Below, piece after piece: positions 10,441 to 19,593 of a stretch of 42,316 nucleotides of DNA. Both the position numbers and the translations under genes were made by a program. The first letter of the stretch is position 1, and the number at the start of each line of letters is the position of its first letter. The stretch covers positions 380,287 through 422,602 of the forward strand of contig BFEA01000885.1 of assembly GCA_003427395.1 (NCBI GenBank), read 5' to 3'. The notes below the pieces were generated by a model that made no database searches, was not told the origin of the DNA, and worked only from the letters and a program-made list of their open reading frames with translations. This DNA comes from Chara braunii (Eukaryota; Streptophyta; Charophyceae; Charales; Characeae).

Positions 10441-12100
10441 CGAAAGTAACAGGAAGGGAAGCACCTACCGAGATTCGACGGAAGATTCATTCTGATCTTA
10501 TTTAGCCAAAAGATCAGAGGGGTAGCAGACGAGCTCAAGGTTGGAGACTTACCTATGCTGGTCCCCGGATGCACCTGGCTCCCTACGTGCTTCGATCTGG
10601 CACTTAACTTCCTTCCTTCCCACGGTGAGTGAACCCAGCCGAGTTTAACGACCAGGAACACTCATACGAGAGAGAGAGGAGTGAACTTGCCCGATGATTT
10701 GTACAGATTGACGGAGGCAACATGACCTGGCCTGCGACTAAAAACTTACCTCAGAGAGGAGGCGTGGCGGGAGACGGCCTCTACAGCGGTCGAAGTTCAG
10801 TTCCACATTGTAAGCTGGCATAATAAGAGTACGTGTGCTCGTCTGCGGATCGACGCGCTAGGCGCGACTGAATGAGCTAGCGAGGAGCCAACTGTGAGGC
10901 TTGCAGAGCTATCAATTGGCCGGTGTGTTGACTTGCAGACTTAGTGGAGGGTGTTTCTCTCTATCTCTCAGCATGCCCGACTTCAGATAACAGCGTGCGT
11001 CTTCCGCGACTCAGTAGGAGAGGCCGGGGGGGAATTCGATTTGGCCTCGGCCATCGTAATGATCGACTGAGGCAGGCAAGGAACGACAGAGGCCGCAGAT
11101 TCGTCTTGGAGTCAAGTGTGTCGTTCATTCCGAGTGCTGGGGCAGCTGGATGCGGACCTGGCAGCGGGCTGGCGATCTGTTGAAGCTTGGCAGGAGCTGT
11201 TCGGCCAAGCAATCATTGCCCACCCTACTTGCAGTATAGCCAGCCAAGCCGCACTGCCAGTGTCACCAAAGAGGAGAGGGAAGCAGGTTGCAAAGTGGCC
11301 GCTTTCTGTACCACCCTTTTGCTGTGGGCTCCACAGTTTGCCTCGACTTCAGTGCTACAACAGCGGTTGTTGAGGCTACCACGGGCTATTGCGCTGCCTT
11401 GCGTACGGCTGTTCGGCGCCGTGTGACTGCAGTTGGACTACGGGGAGTAAAAGTGTGTTGTAGGGGGAGTGATCGGGCTGCAAGAGGCGATAGTGCCGTG
11501 AGTTGGAGGGGCGTCAGAGGGTCAAACAGTTAGCAGTTTGACTTCTGTCTGATCAAGCTGTCGTTGCATCCTGGCCATCATTGCGGGGCCCTCAGGTGCG
11601 TCAAGATTTGAAGGCCCTCTCTCGCGAGTCTGAGTGCACCCTCCTTGGATCTGAGAGTCCGAAACCCCTACTTCTGCCCTTCTTACTCTAAGTCTAGTTT
11701 GTTGGTTCTGAGAGGAAGGCGGCAGGCGGGATTGCAACTCGTAGGTCCGCATCAAGACTCTGTGGGGAGTCAACCCACCGGTTGCGGGAGCTCTGCCAGA
11801 ACTCAGGAGGAGTTCTAAAGATAGGGAACTCAGAGGTAACCATTACTTTCCCTCTAGAAACCCAGTTATGACCCCTATCTGTACATCTTTCTATGTTTTG
11901 ACTGAGTATCTTGCAGGCATCCTATACTTTGACTTTAGCCTGACTTTCAGGACACAAATCAGACTAAGAAAATGAATGTATGTATAACGACAGTTTCAGT
12001 TTTGTTTTGTTTGTCTGAAAGCACCTTATAACAAGGGGTTGCATCAGGGGGAAGGCTGGGAGGAAGGCAGTTTTGCTTGCGCTTGAACGGGTTTTATAGG
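10441..12100. other. No gene seen (insert)
   Basis: About 1.7 kb without recognisable coding sequence, repeats or known RNA motifs on either strand. Open frames of up to about 138 codons exist on the minus strand (10661-10245), but they overlap the hairpin repeats and look compositional. Confidence 0.5.
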
Positions 12101-12918
12101 GTCAGGCATTGTTTCTAAGATGAATGGCCTGACTGCTGTGTTTTGTTCTGTTTTCTGAAGGGTCATGCATTGTTTCTAAGACGAATGGCTTGGTTGTTGT
12201 GTTTATTTAATTGTGTCAGGCATTGTTTCTAAGATGAATGGCCTGGCTACTTATTTTGAGGGCTATTGATTGCTTGAACTTTGAGGACCAGACATTGTTT
12301 CTAAGATTAATGGTCTAGTCGCCGTTTATTTTGGGTGGTTTTTGGACAGTCTCTGGGTCTTGACCCAGGGTACTCTGCTTTTTTTGTGTTGAAAGAAAAG
12401 GGGTTGAACATTGTTTCTAAGACGAATGGCTCAACTTTTTTTTGGATTGTTTTATGCTGAGGGAGGTTCAGGCCAAAGGACTAGACATTGTTTCTAAGAT
12501 GAATGGTCTAAGTCTTAGGCCACAAGACTATAATGAGAACAAATGAATATGATTCTCTATAATTCTATATATATATATGAGAACAAGGCTAGCCAGACAT
12601 GGTTTCTAAAACGAATGGTCTGACTATCGCCTTATCACAAAAGAAGAGAGTATAACTAAGAGTTATAATTGAAGGTAACATGGGCAGGCTGAGCATTATT
12701 TCTAAGACGAATGGCCTAGCCCTACGCTCACTTTTGAAGATTAAGTTCAGAGAAATATATATCACTTGACTATTTAAACAGTCCAGAGCGGCTAAGCATT
12801 GTTTCTAAGACGAATGGCTTAGTCATATGCCCAAAGAAGAGAGAAGTAGTTGTGCAACGCGTTCGTGTATAAGTAAGGCAAAGAGTTGGTATTGTTTCTA
12901 AGACGAATGGCCAAACTC
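12101..12918 (+). repeat. Array of ten hairpins with conserved loop and covarying stems
   Basis: Ten elements start at about 12101, 12161, 12215, 12286, 12403, 12479, 12591, 12687, 12790 and 12883. Each has a near-invariant core CATTGTTTCTAAGAYGAATG flanked by 5-8-base arms that pair with each other but differ between copies. Examples are GTCAGGC/GCCTGAC, GACCAGAC/GTCTAGTC, GTTGAAC/GCTCAAC, GACTAGAC/GTCTAAGTC and GGCTAAGC/GCTTAGTC. Core bases CATT and AATG also pair, leaving a constant single G bulge on the 3' side. GTTT and AGAY can pair around a CTA tip. Spacing is irregular (54-117 bp) and the intervening sequence is unrelated, so it is not a simple satellite. The strand is arbitrary. Structural meaning at the RNA level is an inference from the compensatory changes. 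Confidence 0.85.
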
Positions 12919-13198
12919 AATGCCCTATGTAAGCAGGGTATAAGGGGTTAAATTATTAAAAGACTATGAACTACTATTTGCCAAAGGTGATTTGGGTTGG
13001 TGAGAGTACTTACCTCTGTGGTTTGGCTTGCATGTGGCTGAGTGAGACTACTACCTAGTCTGAGTTTCAGTTTGATAGGTAGTTGTTTTAGTGGTTCGCC
13101 ACATGCTAGAGTGATAGGAGTTAGATTCAATTCCTACATTTTCTGTGATAATTTTTTTTTACTTAGATCATTTTTTGAGATCATTTATTATACTTGGG
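12919..13198. other. No gene seen between hairpin arrays (insert)
   Basis: AT-richer spacer between the two hairpin arrays. No repeats of either array type and no coding sequence were seen. Confidence 0.5.
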
Positions 13199-13522
13199 CT
13201 TGTATAAATCTTGGTAAGCTACTTTCCCTATGGGAAGCGCTGCCGAAATTTTTGCAAATCCGAGGAGTTAGTCAAATTTTGGCTTTTCGACTTGTCTAGA
13301 CTTCATACATGGCTTAGTAAAAATCTGGGAAGTGTCCTTTTCTAAAGGAAGTGCTGCCCAAATTTTTACTAATTCGGGGAGTTAGACAAAATTTGACTCT
13401 AGACAGTCAAAGACTATTTCTGTTTTTATGTTTGGACTTATATAAATCATGAAAAGACACTTTTCCTACAGGAAACGCTGCCGAAATTTTCTTAGTTTAA
13501 AGGAGTTAGATTATATTTTGAC
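13199..13522 (+). repeat. Three-unit repeat with a conserved hairpin and GCTGCC box
   Basis: Three units at 13199-13282, 13317-13400 and 13441-13522 share TAAATC/AAAATC, a small stem-loop, (C/T)GCTGCC(G/C)AAATTTT and GGAGTTAG. The stem-loops are CTTTCC/GGGAAG (13222-13237), TCCTTT/AAAGGA (13335-13349) and TTTCCT/AGGAAA (13462-13475). The bases change, yet each stem pairs. Hairpin spacing is 113 and 127 bp. It lies 280 bp downstream of the ten-hairpin array. Confidence 0.8.
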
Positions 13523-13570
13523 AGGTGGTGATTTGGGTAGGTGGCGATTTGGGTCGGTGGCGATTTGGGT
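13523..13570. repeat. 16-bp tandem repeat, three units
   Basis: Three tandem copies of (A/C)GGTGG(T/C)GATTTGGGT follow directly after the third GCTGCC unit. Confidence 0.9.
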
Positions 13571-14528
13571 AATCCACCCTGGATAGGGGAGATTCTGCCA
13601 TGAGTCTACCTTTCTTTGGGCACTGGCTTAGGGATGGGCTCAGGCTTAGGTAAGTAGAACGAATTTGGTAAGATCGTGATGGAGAGATTAATCTCCATGG
13701 ACTTATAGGTTTAGTTTTGGGCATTGACCTGTCTTGTGTTACAGGCCAGCTTGATCGATTTGATTCAGGGCTTGGACTAGATTCAGCTTGATCGATTTGA
13801 TCACCTTCTGTTATCACTGATAACAGGTCGGTTGTCGATTCGTTGGTTTACGACTAAACTCCAACTCACCCTCAATACTCAACCTAAAAGGCTTTAGCCC
13901 TGGTGATTTTATTGTTTTATTAAGGTTTCACCTGGACTTTATTGAATGGTCATTTAACAAAGGTACTGATAATTTAATTATGGTTGGTTGGACGGAAGTT
14001 GGGGCTTGCATAGCTAAAGCGAGGGGTATGAGTATAGAGATCGGTTGGAGTTGACTCTGTGTAGTTCATGGACTCTTGCTTGACTTTTTGATGTGATTGC
14101 AAGTATGTTTTGTGGTCCGGATGTTCGATTTGGTTGTCTGCGATCACACATATATATATAAGACTGTGAGGAGTTCCATTGTGATTGTGAGAAGTGATCG
14201 TCACATACTTATCCCCCTATATATATATGTATTTATGTTGGGTATTCGCGTGGCCTGAGTGGGTCACGCTTAAAGGTAAAAATTGGGGTTGGGATCGAGG
14301 AAAGAAAGAAAACCCCCTCTACATTGTTGTATGTTTCTTAGGGATTTCTTAGTCGGACGTTAGTCCTGGGCCTGGATTCAAGGTCCTTGTCCAGGACATC
14401 CCAGACCCTAGACTCTGCAGGGAAGGAATCTTCCCTTGCGCAGAGCCTATCTGCCCTGTCCGTTGAGACACCCAACCCTGAGGCCAGAAATGTCGCGAGG
14501 GTCGAACGACATGTCCTTCAGCCGTTGA
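13571..14528. other. No gene seen; short repeats and a perfect hairpin (insert)
   Basis: AGCTTGATCGATTTGAT occurs twice (13750-13805). CTGTTATCACTGATAACAG at 13808-13826 is a perfect 8-bp stem with a 3-base loop. GGGAAG/CTTCCC pairs near 14420-14435. Short TA-rich tracts occur near 14150 and 14220. No coding sequence is seen. Confidence 0.5.
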
Positions 14529-14554
14529 ATATCGTGAAGGGCCCCTCACGATAT
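14529..14554. other. 26-bp near-palindrome
   Basis: ATATCGTGA pairs perfectly with TCACGATAT around a GGGCCCC centre. A related word, CCTTCAGCC(G/A)TT(G/C)AATATCG, occurs on both sides (about 14515 and 14556), so the palindrome sits between two direct repeats. Confidence 0.7.
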
Positions 14555-15040
14555 ATTCCTTCAGCCATTCAATATCGCGAGGCTGAAACTGCGATTGCCA
14601 CGTATGACTAGCATCACCGGTTGATGTAGGAAGGGTTTGCAACCGCGCAACTTTATATCAAAGTCTTGTGCGCGACGTTCGCCCGTCCTAGTGTCTAGAG
14701 TTATGTGATTAAGTGATTCGTATGTGTACATGTGTGGCCAAAGTCGGTATAGGTCATTGGTGCAACCGAAAAGGTTACCCAAGGTTGTGATTTTGGGGTA
14801 GGGAGGCCTTTAGCCTATTTTTGCTTTTTAGAGTTATTATAGTTGGACGTTGTAGTCCGTGGCAGCCATCAAAATCAAACCCCTTGACTTATCTCCAGGT
14901 CCTAGATGATGGACCTGGTCTCCAGGGCAATAAGAGACGATTGCCACCATAGGTATGGACCTGTGTACCACCCACTTTCCGCAGGGCGCACTTGGCGGTT
15001 GTCCAGCATCGAGAGATTAACCCTGAAGGAGCGTGTCAGC
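14555..15040. other. No gene seen (insert)
   Basis: No coding sequence, repeat or RNA gene recognised on either strand. Confidence 0.45.
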
Positions 15041-15106
15041 CGACACTTGAGTGTCGAATGCGACCCTCGAGACTAACGAGGACCGCATGAGTATGGGTAT
15101 TACATA
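15041..15106. other. Two perfect hairpins, start of a hairpin cluster
   Basis: CGACAC/GTGTCG with a TTGA loop (15041-15056) is followed by CCTCG/CGAGG (15065-15081). Two more perfect stems lie just downstream: GCGTC/GACGC (15168-15185, extended by GATAG/CTATC across a bulge) and TCCGAT/ATCGGA (15189-15206). Four short perfect stems in 170 bases suggest a structured RNA or hairpin-rich DNA. Confidence 0.6.
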
Positions 15107-15497
15107 GTACGCCACCATTGCGACCGCTTGCGTACGTTTGCATTACGAATCGATAGGAGTTAACCCTGCGTCTCGTGCACGACGCCTATCCGATTTCCGC
15201 ATCGGAGAGTTATGGGATGGTCGCTAAGGGACTAGGAGTGTTGTCGCGTTGTTTATCCACGTCATTTTGTATATGTATAGGTATGTGTGTGTGTGCTTAT
15301 TCTTTGTATGGTTGCTAGAGTAGTGTCCGCGTGGTGAGTGGGATACGTCCTAGTCGACCGACGACGAATCGCGCTTGGGACTTCAGCCCCCCAAAATGTC
15401 GGTTCACTCACGTACGGGTCCGATAAAAGCGTAATACCGCGCGTGCCCCTTATGCTACAGCGAACGAGAAACGCCCTTGGCTGGTCAGTGTGGTTGT

Positions 15498-15588
15498 GTA
15501 GCTCTGCGGGGATACACCCACCTCTGCGATTGCAGCTGATCAGCTTTCGTACCGTGGACTGGTAGCTCGGTGGGGATACGCCCACCGA
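15498..15588. repeat. 64-bp-spaced repeat of a GGGGATAC hairpin
   Basis: GTAGCTC(T/G)G(C/T)GGGGATAC(A/G)CCCACC starts at 15498 and again, with small differences, at 15562. The second copy forms a perfect 8-bp stem, TCGGTGGG/CCCACCGA, around GATACG. Short (CT)/(GT)-rich text near 15285 and the remaining sequence to 15806 hold no gene. Confidence 0.65.
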
Positions 15589-15806
15589 AGGGAGGTGACA
15601 GCTCCCGTAAGGTGGAGGTAAGTCGTGCCTCTCGTAGGCCCTGTCCTGTCATAGGGGCTCGCGAGAGGTATGGCTAGCGCACTCGGTCGGAGCGGCTTGC
15701 GAAAACTCCACGTATATTCGCGACGAGGATTTAGACTGACTCCTGCGTGACACGGCCGGGAGGGTCCCACGCTGCCTTATGCGGTGCCGGACCGATGCGC
15801 TCGACA

Positions 15807-15946
15807 GTGTTCGGTCACATAGCCACACTCGACAGACTCAGGCCTGGGCGTGTCTTGGTCACACAGCCCAGTGCAGACCAACTCAGATCTGCGTTTCTTG
15901 GGGCTAAGTTCTGAGCTCTAGGCTACTTCTGAACAGGGTTACTGCA
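15807..15946 (-). repeat. Chromovirus B 3' LTR, first 140 bp
   Basis: It matches the outer end of the 5' LTR (about 23354-23493), including TTCGGTCACA, CTCGACAGACTCAGGCCTGG and the terminal GGGTTACTGCA. It is joined to integrase-side sequence and a polypurine tract, so it is the upstream part of the 3' LTR. The rest is at 7551-8430. Confidence 0.92.
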
Positions 15947-15959
15947 TTCCCGCCGGCCC
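15947..15959 (-). promoter_or_regulatory. Chromovirus B polypurine tract
   Basis: On the minus strand the bases directly before the 3' LTR are GGGCCGGCGGGAA, a purine-rich stretch in the position that primes plus-strand DNA synthesis in LTR retrotransposons. The two pyrimidine pairs make it imperfect. Confidence 0.6.
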
Positions 15960-15985
15960 ATTTTCGAGTTCCACCGCAGAAATAT

Positions 15986-17450
15986 TTAAGACTTTAACCC
16001 TCGTTCATAAGCAGCGACAATATCAGGAGCAGTTTCAAGTAGTTCTCGTTTACTAAACCATCTGTCCTCAGATGGTGCTTGAGACTTGGAACGTACCTTG
16101 AACTGCTTCTGAGGTCGTCCACGTGCACCCATTGAAAAATACCCGTGCTCTGTGATTCTGTCCACTTCATATCCGCCGTCCATGTCTGGCGGAATCATAG
16201 ACGGTCTATGTGGGAACTCATTTCCTTCTACATAAGGTAGCAATTTGGACGCGTGAAAGACAAGATATGTTTTGAGGTGAGGGGGAATATCAATTCGGTA
16301 AGACGGTCCCTCTGCATCCCCAATTATTTTAAGAACTTCCCAGGGTCCAAAATAGACAGGCAATAGTTTCTGAGACACATCTTCTTCTAGTGAAAACTCT
16401 TTGGACTTCACCCAGACGAGATCACCTACGTGAAATGTCGATGGTCGACGATGCTTATTAGCTTGTTCAATCATCCGGTCCTGAGTTTTTTTTAGATTGT
16501 CCTTTACTTTCTTAATGTCTTCTTGAAACAATACTGCATATTCCCTTGTCCCTGGAGGTAACCTAAGGAATTGGTCCTCTGTCAGCACATCAATGGGACG
16601 CTTAGGTTTTCACCCCTTATGCAATGCATTAGGTGTTCGCCCTGTAGCGGTATGAACACTACTATTGTATGCACTTGCTATCTTGGGTAAGTTCTCATCC
16701 CAATCAATTTAATCGGGTGTCACATATATGCGCAGAAGCTGCTGGCACAAACGGTTCATCTGTGCACTTTGTCCATTCGTTTCAGGGTGTCGTCCCAACG
16801 ACATGGTCAAACGTGTACCGTATGCTTCCATCAGCTTTTGCCATGACATACTCGTGAACCTGGCATCACGATCAGATACAATGGAGAGAGGAAAAGCATA
16901 CCCAGTCACCCATCGCATCTGAAACTTTTGGATCACAAGTTCAGTTCGTGCTTATGTGGGTAGGGGAATAAACATGGCACACTTAGAGGAACGATCCACA
17001 ATAACCATTACTTGATTATTGTCATTCCGACTTTTGGTGAGGCTCATAAAATCAATCGAGATAGACTCACCTGGTTCGCTTGGAATCTGTAATGGTTTCA
17101 GAAGACCAAGTGGATTCTCATGTGAGGGTTTGTTTCTCTGACACACCAGACATGTATGAACATAAGTTAGTACATCTTCTTTCAATCCCTTCCGCCCAAA
17201 ACGTTCTCTAACCTCGGCGTAAGTTTCCTTGAAACCAAAATGATCTTCAGCGTCGTGACATTCCCCAATAAGCAAACTTTTAATTTCTTCTTGGTGAGGA
17301 ATACACAATCTTCGTTCAGTTTGGTCTAACAAGAAAAGAAAGTCATCGGTTACCTTATAGTTGGGAAGTAGACTTGGATCTTTTGCAAGGACATCCATAA
17401 TAGGTTTCCATATAGGGTCAGTGGCATATCCTTGACGAATTCAATCTTTT
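15986..17450 (-). pseudogene. Chromovirus B integrase with chromodomain-like tail, inactivated
   Basis: Integrase inserts the cDNA, and the tail targets chromatin. On the minus strand, 17398-16952 holds the zinc-binding module (HDAEDHFG ... CLVCQRNK) and the first catalytic Asp in SISIDFMSL. 16936-16709 holds the second Asp in VSDRDARF, then HPETNGQSAQMNR, where the catalytic Glu expected in QSEQ is Ala (GCA for GAA). A TAA at about 16707 interrupts PD-IDWDE. 16588-15986 gives HRRPSTFHVGDLVWVK, the GPF/Y segment VYFGPWEVLKIIGD and a chromodomain-like end (GGYEVDRITEH ... SEDRWFSKRELLETAPDIV). The DDE triad is therefore broken by both substitution and stops. The tail is what makes this a chromovirus. 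Confidence 0.88.
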
Positions 17451-17930
17451 AAATCATTCCCAACGTCTAGGTAAGAGACAATAGCACCAAAGAAATCACA
17501 TCTTATGGACAATGCATCTGCAACCACGTTAGACTTACCTTTGATAGTTTTTAACTCAAAATCAAAAGTAGTGCAGACCATCGTACTAACTTATCAGAGA
17601 GCCTAGGATGTGTCTTTATCCACTTCAGAGTAGAGTGGTCTGAGTACACAGTGAAGTGTCTCCCTAACAAGTAGTGTTTCCATGTGTCTAGTGCGCAGAC
17701 TAAAGCATACAATCCTCTTTCATAGGTAGAATTGACAACCTTTTCCAATGGCAATCGTGCAGACATAAACTCGATGGGTCTAGAACCATTGCTGTCGTTC
17801 TGTTGAAGGACTGCGCCAATCCCATACTGACTTGTATCAGTAGTAACGATAAAGGGAAGAGATGGATCAACAATTTTCATAACAGGGTATGAGTTCATGC
17901 ATACTTTACCTTCTTAAACGAAGACTCACA
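17451..17930 (-). pseudogene. Chromovirus B RNase H, catalytic Glu lost
   Basis: RNase H removes the RNA strand during reverse transcription. 17898-17551 on the minus strand shows PFIVTTDTSQYGIGAVLQQ (first Asp), STYERGLYALVCALDTWKHYL and VYSDHSTLKWIKTHPRLSDKLVRW (later Asp). The family has ERELYAL; here the catalytic Glu is Gly. Just downstream the frame slips, since the expected FELKTIKGKSNVVADALS is found in another frame around 17450-17550. A second slip lies near 17900, where the RT-to-RNase H connection changes frame. Confidence 0.85.
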
Positions 17931-18720
17931 ATCCTTATCCCACAACCAGGTAGTTCCTTTTTTTAACAATCTTCTCATTGGTGCAGCGATCAATGAGAAG
18001 TTCCTGACAAACTTCCTATAGTAGCTTGCCAAGCCAAGAAAAAATCGTAACTCGGTCACAAACTTAGGTTGTGGCGAATCTCTAATTGCTCATATTTTCT
18101 TTTCCTCTGGCCTAAGGCCATCTTGGTTCATTGTATGTCCTAAGTATAAAACTTCAGACTTAGCGAACTCAGACTTCTTTGGGTTTATTTTAAAGTTGCC
18201 CTCTCGCAACTTATCTAACACCAAACGAAGATGTTTATCGTGTTCTTCTAAGGTTTTACTATACACGATAATATCGTCGAGATAGACAATAACGAACTGA
18301 TCCAACCATTGATGAAACGATTCATTCATTGACCGTTGGAACGTTGCAGGGGCATTTGTCAATCCGAAGGACATTACCATGAACTCGTAATGACCATATC
18401 TGGTCCGGAAAGCAGTCTTGTGTTTATCTGCGGGTTCCACCTCGATCTGATGGTACCCAGACTTTAGATCAATCTTACTAAAATACTTACAACTCTGCAG
18501 TTGGTCAAGTAAGTCGTCGATGCGAGGAAGCGGTTCGATGTTCTTGGCGGTGACGACATTCAACCCTCGATAATCAATACACAGACGTAATTCACCCTTT
18601 TTTTTTGGCACAAACAAGACAGGTGCACCATAGGGAGATGAACTAGGGCGAATCCATCCCTTGTCGGTAAGGTCCTGCAGTTGTTTCTTCAATTCCTCAA
18701 GTTCCCTGGAAGACATTCCT
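17931..18720 (-). pseudogene. Chromovirus B reverse transcriptase, motifs intact but frame interrupted
   Basis: This RT would copy the genomic RNA into cDNA. 18716-18090 on the minus strand is an open 208-residue stretch with [43 protein letters not shown] (motif A Asp kept), [15 protein letters not shown], and [13 protein letters not shown] (YLDD intact). After LRPEEKKI a TGA replaces the usual Trp (WAIRDSPQP), and the text continues LGLASYYRKFVRNFSLIAAP to about 17930. It is the best preserved RT in the window, but the polyprotein around it is interrupted many times. Confidence 0.9.
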
Positions 18721-19593
18721 CGGGAATTTTACTATCTGGAATGATTTCAATGGTGTGCTTAATAGCACGTTCAGTAATTCCGGTAGGTTCAAGCTGCAAA
18801 TCCTTATATTCTTAAAGAAGACTTCCAATAGTTGGAAGCCAGGAAGAAGAAGAGTCACCGGTTTTCTTTACCAATACCAACATGATTTCCTGTTCTAACT
18901 TTTTCTTCGAAACCATCGAACGAAAAGTTGGGTAACTCATACAATAAAAAGACAAATTAGAGTCAGAGCCAGACTTATGATATAATAACTTAATTGGTTT
19001 CATTTCAGATTGTGCATCCTTAAGTTGCACAATCTTGCCTTTGAAATCGATATCCGGGTTGGCTTTCTCGTGCCAGTCCATACCCAGAATGAGATCAAAA
19101 GGCAAATTTTTCTCTATGAGGAAAGATAACTCATGCACAATCTTCTTTCCTTCCCTTGTTCTGAACTAACATTTAATACGATCAACGTACTGAGAGACAG
19201 TGATCGTACTTTTGTCTGCTAACATAGACGTGATCGGTCGAGACAAATCTTTCACCTTCATTCCGAGATGCAACTTGCGAATTGCCTTCTCAGAGATGTA
19301 GGACCTCGTCGATCCAGGGTCCAACAATGCACCAAATCGTGTTCGTGCGATTTCAATATTTGCAAACAATCATTCGCCCGAGCCCATGAGCTACGTAAGG
19401 CTAGCAATTCATTACCTAGCTCATCAAAGGAGTCATCTAGAGAGACAAAACATAAGACAATGTCAGGGCGGTCTGGATGATAGGCTAAGGAAGAATCATC
19501 CTCTGCCATATGAGAAGAAGGGTAGGAAGGGTTCGTAGGCGCCTTACCTGTCTGTTCGTCCTTACCCTTAATCTCAGTAGGAGCAGATGCTAC
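18721..19593 (-). pseudogene. Chromovirus B protease region, active site altered
   Basis: The retropepsin-like aspartic protease would cut the gag-pol polyprotein. 19509-19370 continues the gag-pro reading (AYHPDRPDIVLCFVSLDD). 19369-19166 reads FGALLDPGSTRSYISEKAIRKLHLG: the usual D-S/T-G active site is D-P-G, since the serine codon has become CCT. 19138-18812 continues with HELSFLIEKNLPFDLILGMDWHEKANPDIDF, the hydrophobic I-L-G-M-D-W block typical of gypsy proteases. Frameshifts lie near 19370 and 19595, and a stop follows HLGMK...DRIKC at about 19166. The family call is firm; activity is very unlikely. Confidence 0.85.

Larger units (their letters stand above)
8431..15806. mobile_element. 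7376-bp non-coding insert in the chromovirus B 3' LTR, unclassified
   Basis: The insert separates two pieces that are continuous in the 5' LTR. Its ends are TGTCGGCGC and GCGCTCGACA, short imperfect inverted termini of TG...CA form. The flanks are GCGT (8427-8430) and GTGT (15807-15810), compatible with a 4-bp target duplication carrying one transition. A longer reading, CAG(C/T)GTT, is also possible. No credible protein is encoded, and I found no internal LTR pair. It carries several families of short hairpins (9781-10332, 12101-12918, 13199-13522, 14529-15588) and a TATA-like site. It could be a LARD-type non-autonomous LTR element whose LTRs I failed to pair, an unknown DNA transposon, or captured host sequence. 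Confidence 0.75.

Noticed and set aside
10245-10661. Minus-strand 138-codon open frame in the insert
   Set aside because: It overlaps the hairpin repeats, has no recognisable domain, and its composition matches the surrounding non-coding sequence.
12101-12918. Regularly recurring short repeat resembling a CRISPR array
   Set aside because: The context is eukaryotic transposons, spacing varies from 54 to 117 bp, the repeated core sits inside a variable paired stem, and no cas genes are present.
8431-15806. Insert as an ordinary LTR retrotransposon
   Set aside because: No pair of long direct repeats was found at its ends by eye, no primer site or polypurine tract next to them, and no gag or pol. 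The TG...CA ends alone are not enough. A self-alignment would be decisive.
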